Assembly (NCBI GenBank): GCA_964655065.1
Contig: CAZZLC010000020.1
Location: forward strand, 1-64,000
Direction: 5' to 3'
DNA length: 64,000 bases
Source of the DNA: DRPG01 sp964655065
GTDB taxonomy: Bacteria > Myxococcota_A > UBA796 > GCA-2862545
The notes beneath the pieces were generated by a model. It saw only the letters and a list, made by a program, of their open reading frames with translations, made no database searches and had not been told where the DNA came from. Below, piece after piece: positions 15,802 to 24,813 of this stretch. A program made the translations under genes and the position numbers. Each line of letters begins with the position of its first letter. The stretch's first letter is position 1.

Positions 15802-16167
15802 TCAGCGGACCTCGAGCGAACCGTGGTCGTCGCAGTGGTCGCCGTGGGGATGGTGGAGGTGACCGTCGACCAGGTAGTCGACGTGGTCACCGTGGGGAAC
15901 CGCCTCGTGTCCACAGCCGGGGCCGTGCACGTGATCCGCGTCGTGCCCACCGCACGCGTGGTCCGGCGTGCACGCGACAGGATTCGAAGCCCCGACGGCG
16001 ATGACGTGCTCGTCGACGTGGTTCTCGTGGGGATGGTGAAGGTGACCGTCGTGCAGATAGTCGATGTGGCCCTCGTGAAGGACCTTCAGGTGACCGCAGC
16101 CGGCGCCGTGCACGTGATCGTGCTCGGGATGGACGGTGCAAGGGCCGGAATCACTACTCGTCGGCAT
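15802..16167 (-). CDS. Histidine-rich two-repeat metal-binding protein
   Basis: 121 residues, about a quarter of them His, with many Asp and several Cys. Two tandem units of about 42 residues share the pattern HVHGxGCGH...HxxHxDYLxDGHLHHPHxxHxDxH (about 19-62 and 78-119). They are joined by SNPVACTPDHACGGHDA. There is no signal peptide, so it is probably cytoplasmic and binds zinc or another transition metal through His/Cys clusters. Similar short proteins next to ArsR/SmtB regulators are often mislabelled threonine dehydratase; the biochemical role is undescribed as far as I know. It overlaps the preceding arsR-type gene by 14 nt, so both are made from one mRNA. Confidence 0.85.
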   Translation of the reverse strand: MPTSSDSGPCTVHPEHDHVHGAGCGHLKVLHEGHIDYLHDGHLHHPHENHVDEHVIAVGASNPVACTPDHACGGHDADHVHGPGCGHEAVPHGDHVDYLVDGHLHHPHGDHCDDHGSLEVR

Positions 16168-16510
16168 AGTCGAGAACCTCGTGCAGGAAGCGGCGGACGC
16201 GGTCGTCCGCCAGGGCGTAGAAGACGTGCTTGCCCTCGCGGGTGCGCTTCACCAGGCGCGCCTGGGCGAGGAGCTTGAGTCGCTGGGACACGGCAGACAT
16301 CGAGGCTTCGGTCTCTGCCGCGAGCTCCGAGACGCAGTGCCGCTGATGGACGAGCAGCTCGAGGAGGCGCAGCCGCGAAGGATCCCCGACGGCCGAACAC
16401 AATGCCGCCGCGCGCTCGAGGACCCCCTCGGGAAGGAGCTCGTGCACGTGCGCTTCGTGTTCCGTGCAGGTCGGTACGACTTCGGCCAAGCGAACACTCC
16501 AACAGTTCAT
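16154..16510 (-). CDS. ArsR/SmtB family metalloregulator (Zn/Cd type)
   Basis: 118 residues with the SmtB/CadC layout. A metal-binding N-terminal arm has TCTEHEAHVHE (Cys plus three His). The winged helix is at about 28-105 with recognition segment MSAVSQRLKLLAQARLV. A DRVRRFLHEVLDYADE C-terminal helix follows. The alpha-3 CxC of arsenic-type ArsR is replaced by RHCVSEL. The start is either ATG 16510, which lies inside an inverted repeat close to a TATAGT hexamer and lacks an RBS (possible leaderless mRNA), or TTG 16489, which follows a GGAG. It heads a two-gene unit with the His-rich protein and is expected to release DNA on zinc or cadmium binding. Confidence 0.9.
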   Translation of the reverse strand: MNCWSVRLAEVVPTCTEHEAHVHELLPEGVLERAAALCSAVGDPSRLRLLELLVHQRHCVSELAAETEASMSAVSQRLKLLAQARLVKRTREGKHVFYALADDRVRRFLHEVLDYADE

Positions 16511-16523
16511 TGATTCTTGAACT
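16504..16523. promoter_or_regulatory. Inverted repeat, candidate SmtB/ArsR operator over the start codon
   Basis: AGTTCA (16504-16509) and TGAACT (16518-16523) are exact inverted repeats separated by 8 nt in a locally AT-rich patch, in keeping with the TGAA/TTCA half-sites of SmtB/CadC-type operators. On the minus strand the patch contains TATAGT (a -10-like hexamer) about 11 nt before the annotated ATG. A bound dimer would therefore sit on the transcription start and block the whole unit. Confidence 0.6.
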
Positions 16524-16684
16524 ATACGCCCTCACCCGAGCCGTCGAGGGGGAGACGACGGAGCGCACCGCGCTTCGCGACGGCGAGCGGGAGCGGGACC
16601 GCCCAGCATCGCAGCCAGAGCGTCGCCGAGCGCGTATTCGCCTGGCGGACAGTCCGTGTCCGGGCACCGGAGTAGGTGCCCCCG

Positions 16685-17896
16685 ATGTCCCAGCCCCATC
16701 GATTTCTTCACGCCGCCGACCTCCACCTCGACTCCCCCTTTCGCGGACTCGCGAGGCAGGCGCCCGAGCTCGCCGCAAGACTGCGTGACGCGAGCCTCAC
16801 CGCGCTCGATCGTCTCGTGGCGCTGGCCATCGAGACCGGCTGTCACTTCGTCGTGCTCGCGGGAGACCTCTACGACGGGCTCGAGCGTGGCGTGCGGGCC
16901 CAGCTCGCCCTCCGAAGGGCCGCCGGACGCCTGCACGAGGCGGGGATCCCGCTCGTGATGCTCCACGGCAACCACGATCCGCTCGACCTCGGCTACACCG
17001 CGGTCCGCTCGTGGCCCGAGTCCACGCACCTGTTCTCGGCTCGCGCGCCCGAGGTGATTCGGCTCGAGACCCCCGCGGGACGGGTCACCCTCACCGGTCA
17101 GTCCTTTCCGAGCCGTCACGTCACCACGTCCCTCGCCGCGACCTACCCGGCGCCCGAGGGCGAAGGGCTCCACGTCGCGGTGCTCCACACCGAGATCACC
17201 TCGGGCGACACCCCCAACCCCTACAGTCCGACCACCGTCGACGCGCTGGTGCGCACGGGCTTTCACTACTGGGCGCTCGGCCACGTCCACGACCCGCAGG
17301 TTCTGCACCGTGGTCCGCCCGTCGTCGCCTACCCCGGCAATCTCCAGGGACGACACTTCCTGGAGTGCGGGCCACGAGGCGCCCTCCTGGTCGAGGGAAC
17401 GCCCCACGACCTGACGGTGAACCACCAGTCCCTGGCGCCGTTCGTCTTCGAGCGAGTCCGTCTCGACGTCGGGCGACTCGCCGATCTCGCCGTGGTGCAG
17501 GCGGAGCTCCTGGGGGCGATCCCCGCCAGCTCCGCCACGCTGCTCCTCCGTGCGGAGCTGACGGGCCGCTCTTCGCTCTTCGAGCCGCTGCACGACGGCG
17601 AGCAACGCGCCGAGTTGCTCGCCGCGTTGAACGAGGCCACCGGCGTGGACACCGTGTGGATGGAGCTTCGCAGCGAGGTGCGCCCCGACCTCCCCTGGAG
17701 CTCGCTCGCGGACCAGCCAGGTCTCGCCGGCGCGCTGGTTCGCCAGGTGCCCGATCCAGAGGAGGCCCGCGCCGCGCTGCGCGAGGTGCGGCGACTCGGC
17801 GACTTCGCCGCAGAGCTCGACGCTCGAGACCTGGACGATCTGATCCGTCGCGCTCTCTACCGGGCGGTCGACGCCCTGCACGCGGGCGAGCCGTGA
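16685..17896 (+). CDS. SbcD/YhaO-like DNA repair exonuclease (metallophosphoesterase)
   Basis: About 403 residues from ATG 16685 (GTG 16676 possible). The calcineurin-like phosphoesterase core is complete: LHAADLHLDSPF (about 6-16), LAGDLYDG (about 57-64), LHGNHDPLD (about 90-98), a His in LHTEITSGD and GHVHDPQV, which bind two metal ions. It lacks a signal peptide. It overlaps the next gene, an SMC-like ATPase, by 4 nt (GTGA), the classic arrangement of Mre11/Rad50-type pairs. The members closest to the N-terminal LHAADLHLDSPFRGL form are YhaO-like. The complex would process DNA ends or hairpins. Confidence 0.9.
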   Translation: MSQPHRFLHAADLHLDSPFRGLARQAPELAARLRDASLTALDRLVALAIETGCHFVVLAGDLYDGLERGVRAQLALRRAAGRLHEAGIPLVMLHGNHDPLDLGYTAVRSWPESTHLFSARAPEVIRLETPAGRVTLTGQSFPSRHVTTSLAATYPAPEGEGLHVAVLHTEITSGDTPNPYSPTTVDALVRTGFHYWALGHVHDPQVLHRGPPVVAYPGNLQGRHFLECGPRGALLVEGTPHDLTVNHQSLAPFVFERVRLDVGRLADLAVVQAELLGAIPASSATLLLRAELTGRSSLFEPLHDGEQRAELLAALNEATGVDTVWMELRSEVRPDLPWSSLADQPGLAGALVRQVPDPEEARAALREVRRLGDFAAELDARDLDDLIRRALYRAVDALHAGEP

Positions 17897-20800
17897 GGGG
17901 GCTGAGCCGGCTTCACATCGACGGCTTTGTCCACCTCGTCGACGTCACCATCACGTTCGGTCCGGGCCTCAACGTGGTCCACGGCCCCAACGAGGCGGGC
18001 AAGAGCACGCTGCTCCGCTTCGTCCGCTACGTGCTCTACGGGCCACCACGACGGCTGGCCGACCGCGGGGAGCCCCTGGTGGGCACGCGACACGGCGGCA
18101 CCGTGTGGCTCGGGCCGGAGCCGCTCGTCGTCCACCGGACGGGACGCGAGCTCACGGTCACCTCGGGAGGCCTTCCCGAGCCGGTGAGCGCCCTCGACGA
18201 CCGGCTGGGGCCGTTCGACCAGTCGGCGTTCGACGCCGTGTTCGCCTGCGACCTCGACGACCTCCGCCAGATGGGGGCGCTCGAGTCCGACGAGCTTCGG
18301 CGAAGGCTCTTCGCGAGCAGTGTGCTGGGCACGGCCGTCGACGTCGAGCGGGTGGAGCGGCGCTGGCACCGGCGCCGGAGAGACCTCCACCGTCAGAGCC
18401 GCAACGGCGTGATCTACGCCCTCGAGCGAAGCCTGGCGGAGGCCCGGGCGGAGCTGCGGTCAGCTCGGGACCAGGCCGGGGGCCTCCCCGATCTGATGGC
18501 CCGCCTGACCGAGCTCGACCGGGAGATTGCGGTTCTCGAGGCTCACGGCCGCCTTCCCGACCTCGAGGCGCTCGAGCGACGCGTGGAGAGCGCCCGGGCC
18601 GTCACCGAGCAGACCGTGACCGAGGGCGGGAGCGAGCTGGACGACCTGGGCACGCTCGAAGCCGCGGTTGCCGAGGCCCAGTGCGCGCTGGCCGAGTCCC
18701 GCCGCGACGCCGGGGCGTGCCCGGCCCCCGGTCCGGCGCTGGCGCTCGAGCACCGCGTCGAGGCCCTCGAACAGGCCCACGCGCGGGCACGGGAAGACCG
18801 GGACACCCTCGCACGCCTCGCGCGACGCCGGAACGCCATCGACGCCCGGCTCGTGCAGCTCGCCTCGCGCTGGTCCACCCTCGCCCAGGGTGATGCCGAA
18901 GCCCTGCGGGCGCTGCGTCACGATCTCGAGCGGTGGCAGGCCGACCAAGCCACGCGGACCGCCGCCCTCGACGCGCTCGACGACGAGCTGGCGCGGGCTC
19001 GACGTCGGCTCGACAGCCGTCCGCCGGTCGCGGTGACGGACACGCCGGCCGAGGCGGTGGCCTGGGCCGACCGGCGAGCCGCGGTGGCCGAGCGCGCCGA
19101 GGCCGTGGAACGATCGCAGGCCCGCGCGGAGCAGCTCCTCGCCTCGCTCACCGCCACGCTGAACCACGCCCGTCCGGGTCTGGATCGCGAGGTCCTGGCC
19201 TCCTGGGTTGCAGTGCCGTGGCGCCAGGTCGCCGCGCTGGCGGAGCAGGCGTCGGCGTCGACGGCCGGCCGAGACCGGGCCTTCGCAGACATCCCGCTGC
19301 CATCCTCGGGGGCGACGACTCCGCTGCTTCGCCGCCGGGCGAGCGCGCTCGCGGCACACCTCCGCGGCCGACACACCCGAGCCCGGTTCGCCCTGCGCAC
19401 CGGGCTCGTGCTCCTGTTCCTCCTCGTGGTGTCGGTCGGCGTCCTCGCGCTGCTCGAGGGGCTGGCGGAGCGGGCCACGGCCATCGTCCTGGTGGCTGCG
19501 GTGCTCGGCGTCGTGGCCTTGCTGGTCGAGCAGGTCCGGGACGCGACGCGGCAGTCCGCTCGGGCCGTGCGCGACACGCTGGCCGGGCTGTCCGCCCACC
19601 TGACCGGAGTGCGAGGTCTCGACGGGGTCTCGGCCGGAGAGCTCGTGACCTTGGCTCGTCAGGCACCGGGCTGGCTGACCGGGCTTCGCGACCTCGAGGC
19701 CCTCGAGTCCGACGTAGCCGCCGGCCGCGAAGACCTCGCGCGCTGGGTCGAGAGAGGCGCGGCGGTGGCCGCGATGCTCGACGCGACCGAGCCTGCGACC
19801 GTGCCCGACGCGCTCCGACTCGCCGAACGGGTCGGCGAGCGTCGCGAGGCGGCTCGCCGGGCCGCGGTCGCCGAAGAGACTCGCCGTCGCGAGCAGGCCG
19901 ACATCGAGTCCGTCATCGCCGAGCTCGAGGCCCGACGCCGCGCGCTCGCGGCCGAGGACCCGCGCGAAGTCGCGCTTCGCGCCAGGATGATCACCCTCGG
20001 TGGCGAAGGCCTGGCGCCCGCCGACTGGTCGGACTGGCTGGCCGACAGCCTCGACGCTCGCGCGCTCGAGGGCCAGCGTGACGACGTCGTTCGCGACGAG
20101 GCTCCGGTGCGCGAGCGCGTCGGGCGCGAGGAGGCACAGATTGCCGACAGCCTCGCTCGAGCCGAGGTGAGCACCATCGAGGGCCTTCACGGTGCGGTCG
20201 CCGAGGCCGTGCGTCGCGCCTCCGAGCAGGCCGCACGGGCCGAGGCCGTGTCCAGTCGCGAAGCCAGCCTTCAGCGCGCCCGCGTCGCCCTGGACACGGC
20301 CCGACTGCGGACACGACGCCATCGGCTCCACCAGGCGGCCCGCGCCGAGCTCGACGAGGCCCGCGCCGCGCTCGACGCGGCGAAGGGTAGCTGGACCGCG
20401 TGGCGATCCCGCGACCTTCCCGAAGACGTCGACCCCAACGATGCCTCGACCACCGCGGTCGCGCGGGACCGGCGGGTCGAGGAGCGCGGCGCCCTCAAGC
20501 AGACGATCGACGAGCTCTCGGCGTCCGCGAGGGTGGTCGAGGCCGCGGACCGGGTGGCCCAGCTCGAGGCCCAGCTGCGCGAGGCCCGCCTCGAGCTCGC
20601 CGAGATCGAGCTCGCTTCGCGGTGGCTGCGCCGCACCTGGGAGCACTACGTCCGGGAGACCCAGCCCGCCGTGCTGCAGCGCGCCTCGGAGCTGCTTCGG
20701 CAGGCCACCGACGGCGCGATGACCGGCGTGCGCGAGCGCGAGCGCCAGCTGTTCGTCGAGTCACCGGGCGGTCGCGCCCGGGCCCCCGAGCAGCTCTCCC

Positions 20801-21075
20801 GAGGCAGTCGCGAGCTCCTCTACCTCGTGATTCGACTCGCCCTGGCCCTCGAGCACTCCGAGCGCACCGTGCTCCCGCTGCTCCTCGACGACGTGCTCGT
20901 CAACCAGGACCCCGAGCGCGCCCGACAGCTCGCCCGCGTGCTGCAGTCCGTCAGCCAGCACCACCAGGTCATCGTGCTCACCTGCCGACCGGAGACCCGG
21001 GACCTCCTGGTGGCCACGGAGCCGCGTGCGAACATCGTCGAGTTCCTCCCGGAGGGAAGTTCGACGGCTGGTTGA
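17893..21075 (+). CDS. SbcC/YhaN-like SMC-type ATPase with central membrane hairpin
   Basis: 1060 residues from GTG 17893. Walker A G31-P-N-E-A-G-K-S-T lies in the N-terminal ABC half, and Walker B LPLLLDDVLVNQD near residue 995 in the C-terminal half, preceded by a signature-like LSRGSRELLYLVIRLAL. Between them are long Ala/Arg/Glu-rich coiled coils. Unlike E. coli SbcC, two adjacent hydrophobic helices interrupt the coil at about residues 498-550 (TGLVLLFLLVVSVGVLALL, ATAIVLVAAVLGVVALLV). This is a feature known for B. subtilis YhaN-type proteins and suggests membrane tethering. It is partner of the overlapping exonuclease gene. Confidence 0.9.
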   Translation: MRGLSRLHIDGFVHLVDVTITFGPGLNVVHGPNEAGKSTLLRFVRYVLYGPPRRLADRGEPLVGTRHGGTVWLGPEPLVVHRTGRELTVTSGGLPEPVSALDDRLGPFDQSAFDAVFACDLDDLRQMGALESDELRRRLFASSVLGTAVDVERVERRWHRRRRDLHRQSRNGVIYALERSLAEARAELRSARDQAGGLPDLMARLTELDREIAVLEAHGRLPDLEALERRVESARAVTEQTVTEGGSELDDLGTLEAAVAEAQCALAESRRDAGACPAPGPALALEHRVEALEQAHARAREDRDTLARLARRRNAIDARLVQLASRWSTLAQGDAEALRALRHDLERWQADQATRTAALDALDDELARARRRLDSRPPVAVTDTPAEAVAWADRRAAVAERAEAVERSQARAEQLLASLTATLNHARPGLDREVLASWVAVPWRQVAALAEQASASTAGRDRAFADIPLPSSGATTPLLRRRASALAAHLRGRHTRARFALRTGLVLLFLLVVSVGVLALLEGLAERATAIVLVAAVLGVVALLVEQVRDATRQSARAVRDTLAGLSAHLTGVRGLDGVSAGELVTLARQAPGWLTGLRDLEALESDVAAGREDLARWVERGAAVAAMLDATEPATVPDALRLAERVGERREAARRAAVAEETRRREQADIESVIAELEARRRALAAEDPREVALRARMITLGGEGLAPADWSDWLADSLDARALEGQRDDVVRDEAPVRERVGREEAQIADSLARAEVSTIEGLHGAVAEAVRRASEQAARAEAVSSREASLQRARVALDTARLRTRRHRLHQAARAELDEARAALDAAKGSWTAWRSRDLPEDVDPNDASTTAVARDRRVEERGALKQTIDELSASARVVEAADRVAQLEAQLREARLELAEIELASRWLRRTWEHYVRETQPAVLQRASELLRQATDGAMTGVRERERQLFVESPGGRARAPEQLSRGSRELLYLVIRLALALEHSERTVLPLLLDDVLVNQDPERARQLARVLQSVSQHHQVIVLTCRPETRDLLVATEPRANIVEFLPEGSSTAG

Positions 21076-21147
21076 CGGTGCGGCGAGCCGACGGCTACCG
21101 TCGCCACCGGTTCGAAGGCTCCAAACCCACGCGATCCGGGAGACAAG

Positions 21148-24100
21148 ATGCAGCAAGGACACCGCGCAGGCAGACTGCGCATCGCACTGGGCGTCCTCGC
21201 CACCCTCGGGGTGGCCTGCGCGGGCAACGACGTCGTGCCCCCCGAGGAGACGGGCGCCCCCGTCGATCCGCCCTGCCTGAGCGTGGATCCAGTCGCCATC
21301 GACTACGGGGAGGTCCGGCTCGGCACCGACGCCGCCCCGGCGACGCTGACCCTCGCCAACGACTGCGCAGGCTCCCTGGTGCTCGGAGCCGTCGCACTGC
21401 AGACAGGTGAGACCTTCGTCATCGACGACGTCCCGGCGCCAGGCACCGTACTCGAGCAGGGCGAGGCGGTGGCGGTGGCCATCCGAGCCGTCGTCCCGGA
21501 CTACGGGCGCTTCGACGACGTCGTCACCATCGAGAGCAACGACCCCGACGCCCCGAGTACCGCGGTCGACGTCACCCTCGCCGTGGTCTGCGAGAGCGTG
21601 GCGGTCGACGTCGATAACGACGGCGACGGCGTTCCGAACGGCTGCGACGCCTGCCTCGCGGGCGATGACGCCCTCGACGACGACCGAGACGGCATCCCCG
21701 ATGCCTGCGACGTCTGCCCGGGTGGCAACGACGCCGTCGACGACGACGGTGACGCCGTCCCCGATGACTGCGACCTCTGCCCGGGTGGCGACGACGCCCT
21801 CGACGACGATGCCGACGGCATCCCCAACTTCTGCGACGGGTGTGACCTCGGCGACGATTCCCTGGACGGAGACGGCGACTCCGTTCCCGACGCGTGCGAC
21901 CTGTGTCCCGGCTTCGACGATCGCAACGACGTCGACGCCGATTTCGTGCCAGACGACTGCGATGTCTGTCCTGGGGGCGACGACTTCCTCGACGCCGACC
22001 TGGACTCCGTTCCCGACGCCTGTGACGCCTGCCCCGGGGTCGACGACCGCCTCGACGATGACAGCGACACCGTCCCTGACTGCGTCGACCGCTGTCCCGG
22101 GTTCGACGACCTGGTCGATGACGACGGCGACACCGTCCCCAACGGCTGCGATCGCTGTCTCCTCGGCGACGACCTGGTCGACACCGACCTCGACACCGTT
22201 GCCGACGCCTGTGACGCCTGTCCGGGGGCGAACGACCTCGACGATGCCGATGGCGACACCGTACCCGACGCCTGCGACGTCTGCCCCGGGCCCGACGACC
22301 TCGTCGACGACGACGGAGACAGCATCCCCGACTGCAACGACGTCTGTCCCCTCGGGCCGAACAACGTCGACACCGACGCCGACACCGTACCCGATGCCTG
22401 CGATCAGTGCCCCGGCGCCGACGACCGCATCGACACCGACCTCGACACCGTGCCCGACTGCGCCGACGTCTGCCCGTCGGGCGACGACCTCGAGGACGTC
22501 GACGGCAGCGGAATCCCCGACGACTGCGAGGCGTGCCCCGGCTTCGACAATACGCTCGACGCCGATCAGGACACGGTTCCCGACGGCTGCGACACCTGCC
22601 CCGGCTTCGATGATCGCATCGACCTCGACGGCGACGGCAATCCCGACGCCGAGGGCTGTGATCTCTGCCTCGGGTTCGACGACAACGTCGACACCGACGG
22701 AGATGGCGTACCGGGCGACGGGTCTCCGGCGAGCTGCGACGTCTGCGAGGGAGGTGACGACGCCCTGGACGACGATCTCGACGGGGTCCCCGACGTCTGT
22801 GACGCCTGCCGTGGCTCCGACGACGCCGTCGACGACGACGCAGACGGCATCCCCGACGGCTGCGACGTCTGCCCGGGCTCGGACGACTTCGTCGACACCG
22901 ACTTCGACACCGTGCCCGATGGCTGTGACACCTGCCCCGGTTCGGACGACGTCCTCGACGACGACAGCGACACGGTTCCCGATGGCTGCGACACCTGCCC
23001 GGGCTTCGACGATCTCGCCGATGCCGACGCCGACCTCGTCGCCGACGGCTGCGAGCGGTGCCCCGGCTTCGACGATGGCTTCGACGCCGATGCCGACGGC
23101 GTGCCCGACGACTGCGACACCTGCCCCGCCGCCGACGATGGCGTCGACGTCGATCTCGACGGGTTCCCCGACGCGTGCGACCCGTGCGTCGGCGCGACCG
23201 CGAACCTCGCGCTGTCGGCCCCTGTCGCCCCGAGCACGAAGGTCGACGTGCTGCTGGTCGTGGAGGACACGTTCGCCATGCAGCCCTACCTGTCGTCCAT
23301 CCCCACCGGCGTGACGGGCTTCGTGAACCAGATGAACGGGCTCGGCGCCGACTGGCAGCTCGCTCTGATCACGAGCAGCTCGCCCACCTTCATCGGTCCG
23401 GTCATCCCCGGCGGCCCCAACGCGCTCGCACAGCTCGTCGCCCAGTTCGGCTCCTACGGCCTGTCCGCGAGCGCCGTGACCGAGGGCATCGCCCAGGCCT
23501 GGAGCGCCACCCAGCCAGGCGGAGACGCAGGGCCTGGCTCGACGACGGGCTTCCTGCGGTCCGACGCGGCCCTCGGCGTGGTGTTCGTGACCGACTCGCC
23601 CGACACGAGCCCCATCGCGACCCAGACCGTGTTCGACTACTGGGTCTCCCTCAAGAGTCGCCCGGCCGACGTCCGTGTCGGCTCCATCGACTCCACGGCC
23701 CCGGACCCCGTCAACACCCTCGTCGACCTGTCCGGCGGGCCGTCGTTCCCCGCGCCGTCCACGGTCTTCGCGACGGCCACCGTCGACATCGCGACCTTCG
23801 TGGTCGGCGACCTCTCCCCGCGTGCCCCGCTGCCCGGCAACGTGGTTCTCGTCCCCGGGACCCTCGAGGTCGAGATGGCCGGGGTGACGGTGGCCGACTG
23901 GTTCTACGATCCGTTCGAGCACGCGATCGTGTTCCCGGATGGGCCCTCGTTCTCCGGCCCCCTGCAGCTCACCTACGTCGAGGACTGCGACGGGACGCTC
24001 GGGGCCTGCGCGGACGGCGTCGACAACGACAACGACGGCCTGATCGACTTCCCGGAGGAGCCGGGGTGTGCGAGCCGCGGCGACAGCAACGAGAGCGATC

Positions 24101-24801
24101 CCCTCGAGCCGCCCACCTGCATCGACGGCCTCGACAACGACGGCGACGGCGCGACGGACTGGCCGGCCGACGGGGAGTGCGATGCCGCATCCGACGGCGA
24201 CGAGGACTGCCTCGAGCTCGCGACCGACGAGGGCGGCTACACGATGTGCGAGATCCCCGCCACCGTACCCACGTGTCCCGATCTCTCGGCGTCGAGCGCG
24301 TCGCGGCTGTCGCTCGGCAACGACGGCTCCGTGGAGCTACCGCTCGGCTTCGGCTTCGACTTCTACGGTGTCGACTACACCAGCGTCTTCGTCGGCGCGA
24401 ACGGGTCCCTCGGCTTCAGCTCCCCGGCGTCGCCGGCCGGCAACGTCTGCCTGCCGGATTCCGGACTCGGCGACGCCATCTTCGCCTGGTGGGACGACCT
24501 CGATCCCGGCCAGGGCGACGTCTGGGCCCGTACCCGAGGCGTCGCGCCCAACCGGTCGTTCGCCGTGCACTGGCAGGCACCCCACGACAACGGCTTCACC
24601 GACGTCGACGTTCGCGCCGTGCTCCACGAGGCCACCGGTGACATCGAGATCTGCTACGTCTCGACCGCAGCCGGACCGGGGCTCGCCAATGGCTTCAGCG
24701 CCACCGCGGGCATCCAACACTCCACCACGTCGTTCCTGGAGTTCAGCTGCAACGCCGGCAACCTCGTCCAGGACCTCACCGTTCGCTTCGAGCACCCGTA
24801 G
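21148..24801 (+). CDS. Giant lipoprotein: ASPM/SPD-2-like domain, 24 TSP3 repeats, degenerate VWA, MopE and nidogen-like domains
   Basis: 1217 residues. Order: lipoprotein signal (GVACAG, Cys about 25); an MSP-like sandwich at about 38-150 (AIDYGEVRLGTDAAPATLTLANDC); 24 thrombospondin-type-3 repeats (nt 21643-23175). An integrin-I-like segment follows (VDVLLVVEDTFAMQPYL) whose MIDAS reads D-T-F-A-M instead of D-x-S-x-S, so canonical metal binding there is probably lost. Next come a MopE motif (CADGVDNDNDGLIDFPEEPGC) and a C-terminal nidogen-like domain (LPLGFGFDFYGVDYTSVFVGANGSLGF). Calcium would rigidify the TSP3 rod, lifting the tip domains off the outer membrane, as in adhesins. Similar multi-domain proteins are common in Myxococcota. 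Confidence 0.85.
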   Translation: MQQGHRAGRLRIALGVLATLGVACAGNDVVPPEETGAPVDPPCLSVDPVAIDYGEVRLGTDAAPATLTLANDCAGSLVLGAVALQTGETFVIDDVPAPGTVLEQGEAVAVAIRAVVPDYGRFDDVVTIESNDPDAPSTAVDVTLAVVCESVAVDVDNDGDGVPNGCDACLAGDDALDDDRDGIPDACDVCPGGNDAVDDDGDAVPDDCDLCPGGDDALDDDADGIPNFCDGCDLGDDSLDGDGDSVPDACDLCPGFDDRNDVDADFVPDDCDVCPGGDDFLDADLDSVPDACDACPGVDDRLDDDSDTVPDCVDRCPGFDDLVDDDGDTVPNGCDRCLLGDDLVDTDLDTVADACDACPGANDLDDADGDTVPDACDVCPGPDDLVDDDGDSIPDCNDVCPLGPNNVDTDADTVPDACDQCPGADDRIDTDLDTVPDCADVCPSGDDLEDVDGSGIPDDCEACPGFDNTLDADQDTVPDGCDTCPGFDDRIDLDGDGNPDAEGCDLCLGFDDNVDTDGDGVPGDGSPASCDVCEGGDDALDDDLDGVPDVCDACRGSDDAVDDDADGIPDGCDVCPGSDDFVDTDFDTVPDGCDTCPGSDDVLDDDSDTVPDGCDTCPGFDDLADADADLVADGCERCPGFDDGFDADADGVPDDCDTCPAADDGVDVDLDGFPDACDPCVGATANLALSAPVAPSTKVDVLLVVEDTFAMQPYLSSIPTGVTGFVNQMNGLGADWQLALITSSSPTFIGPVIPGGPNALAQLVAQFGSYGLSASAVTEGIAQAWSATQPGGDAGPGSTTGFLRSDAALGVVFVTDSPDTSPIATQTVFDYWVSLKSRPADVRVGSIDSTAPDPVNTLVDLSGGPSFPAPSTVFATATVDIATFVVGDLSPRAPLPGNVVLVPGTLEVEMAGVTVADWFYDPFEHAIVFPDGPSFSGPLQLTYVEDCDGTLGACADGVDNDNDGLIDFPEEPGCASRGDSNESDPLEPPTCIDGLDNDGDGATDWPADGECDAASDGDEDCLELATDEGGYTMCEIPATVPTCPDLSASSASRLSLGNDGSVELPLGFGFDFYGVDYTSVFVGANGSLGFSSPASPAGNVCLPDSGLGDAIFAWWDDLDPGQGDVWARTRGVAPNRSFAVHWQAPHDNGFTDVDVRAVLHEATGDIEICYVSTAAGPGLANGFSATAGIQHSTTSFLEFSCNAGNLVQDLTVRFEHP
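21643..23175 (+). repeat. 24 tandem TSP3-type repeats, 63 bp (21 codons) unit
   Basis: Each unit reads approximately CDxCPGxDDxxDxDxDxxPDx. Unit length is 21 residues except for the 16th (23) and 17th (26), which carry short insertions. The Cys pair and the DxDxDG calcium loop recur in register, with degenerate positions in a few units (VDRC in the 8th, NDVC in the 12th, ADVC in the 14th). Coding constraint explains the periodicity; the DNA units differ in many bases, so recent unequal crossing-over is not obvious. Confidence 0.92.
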
Positions 24802-24813
24802 CGGGCGCCCGAG

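Noticed and set aside
21100..21130. GGTTCGAA resembling a tRNA T-loop, and a 6-bp CGACGG/CCGTCG hairpin at 21087-21101.
   Set aside because: No acceptor, D or anticodon arms can be drawn around it; the hairpin is too short to call a terminator.
21643..23175. Regular 63-bp periodicity considered as a CRISPR array or DNA satellite.
   Set aside because: Units differ at synonymous positions and encode TSP3 repeats without spacers; periodicity is coding.
20761..23922. A 1053-codon open frame on the minus strand opposite the TSP3 giant gene.
   Set aside because: It is a shadow caused by the GAC/GTC-rich repeat codons. Its translation is a periodic Val/Gly/Asp string with no domain, and the plus-strand frame has signal peptide, RBS and known repeats.
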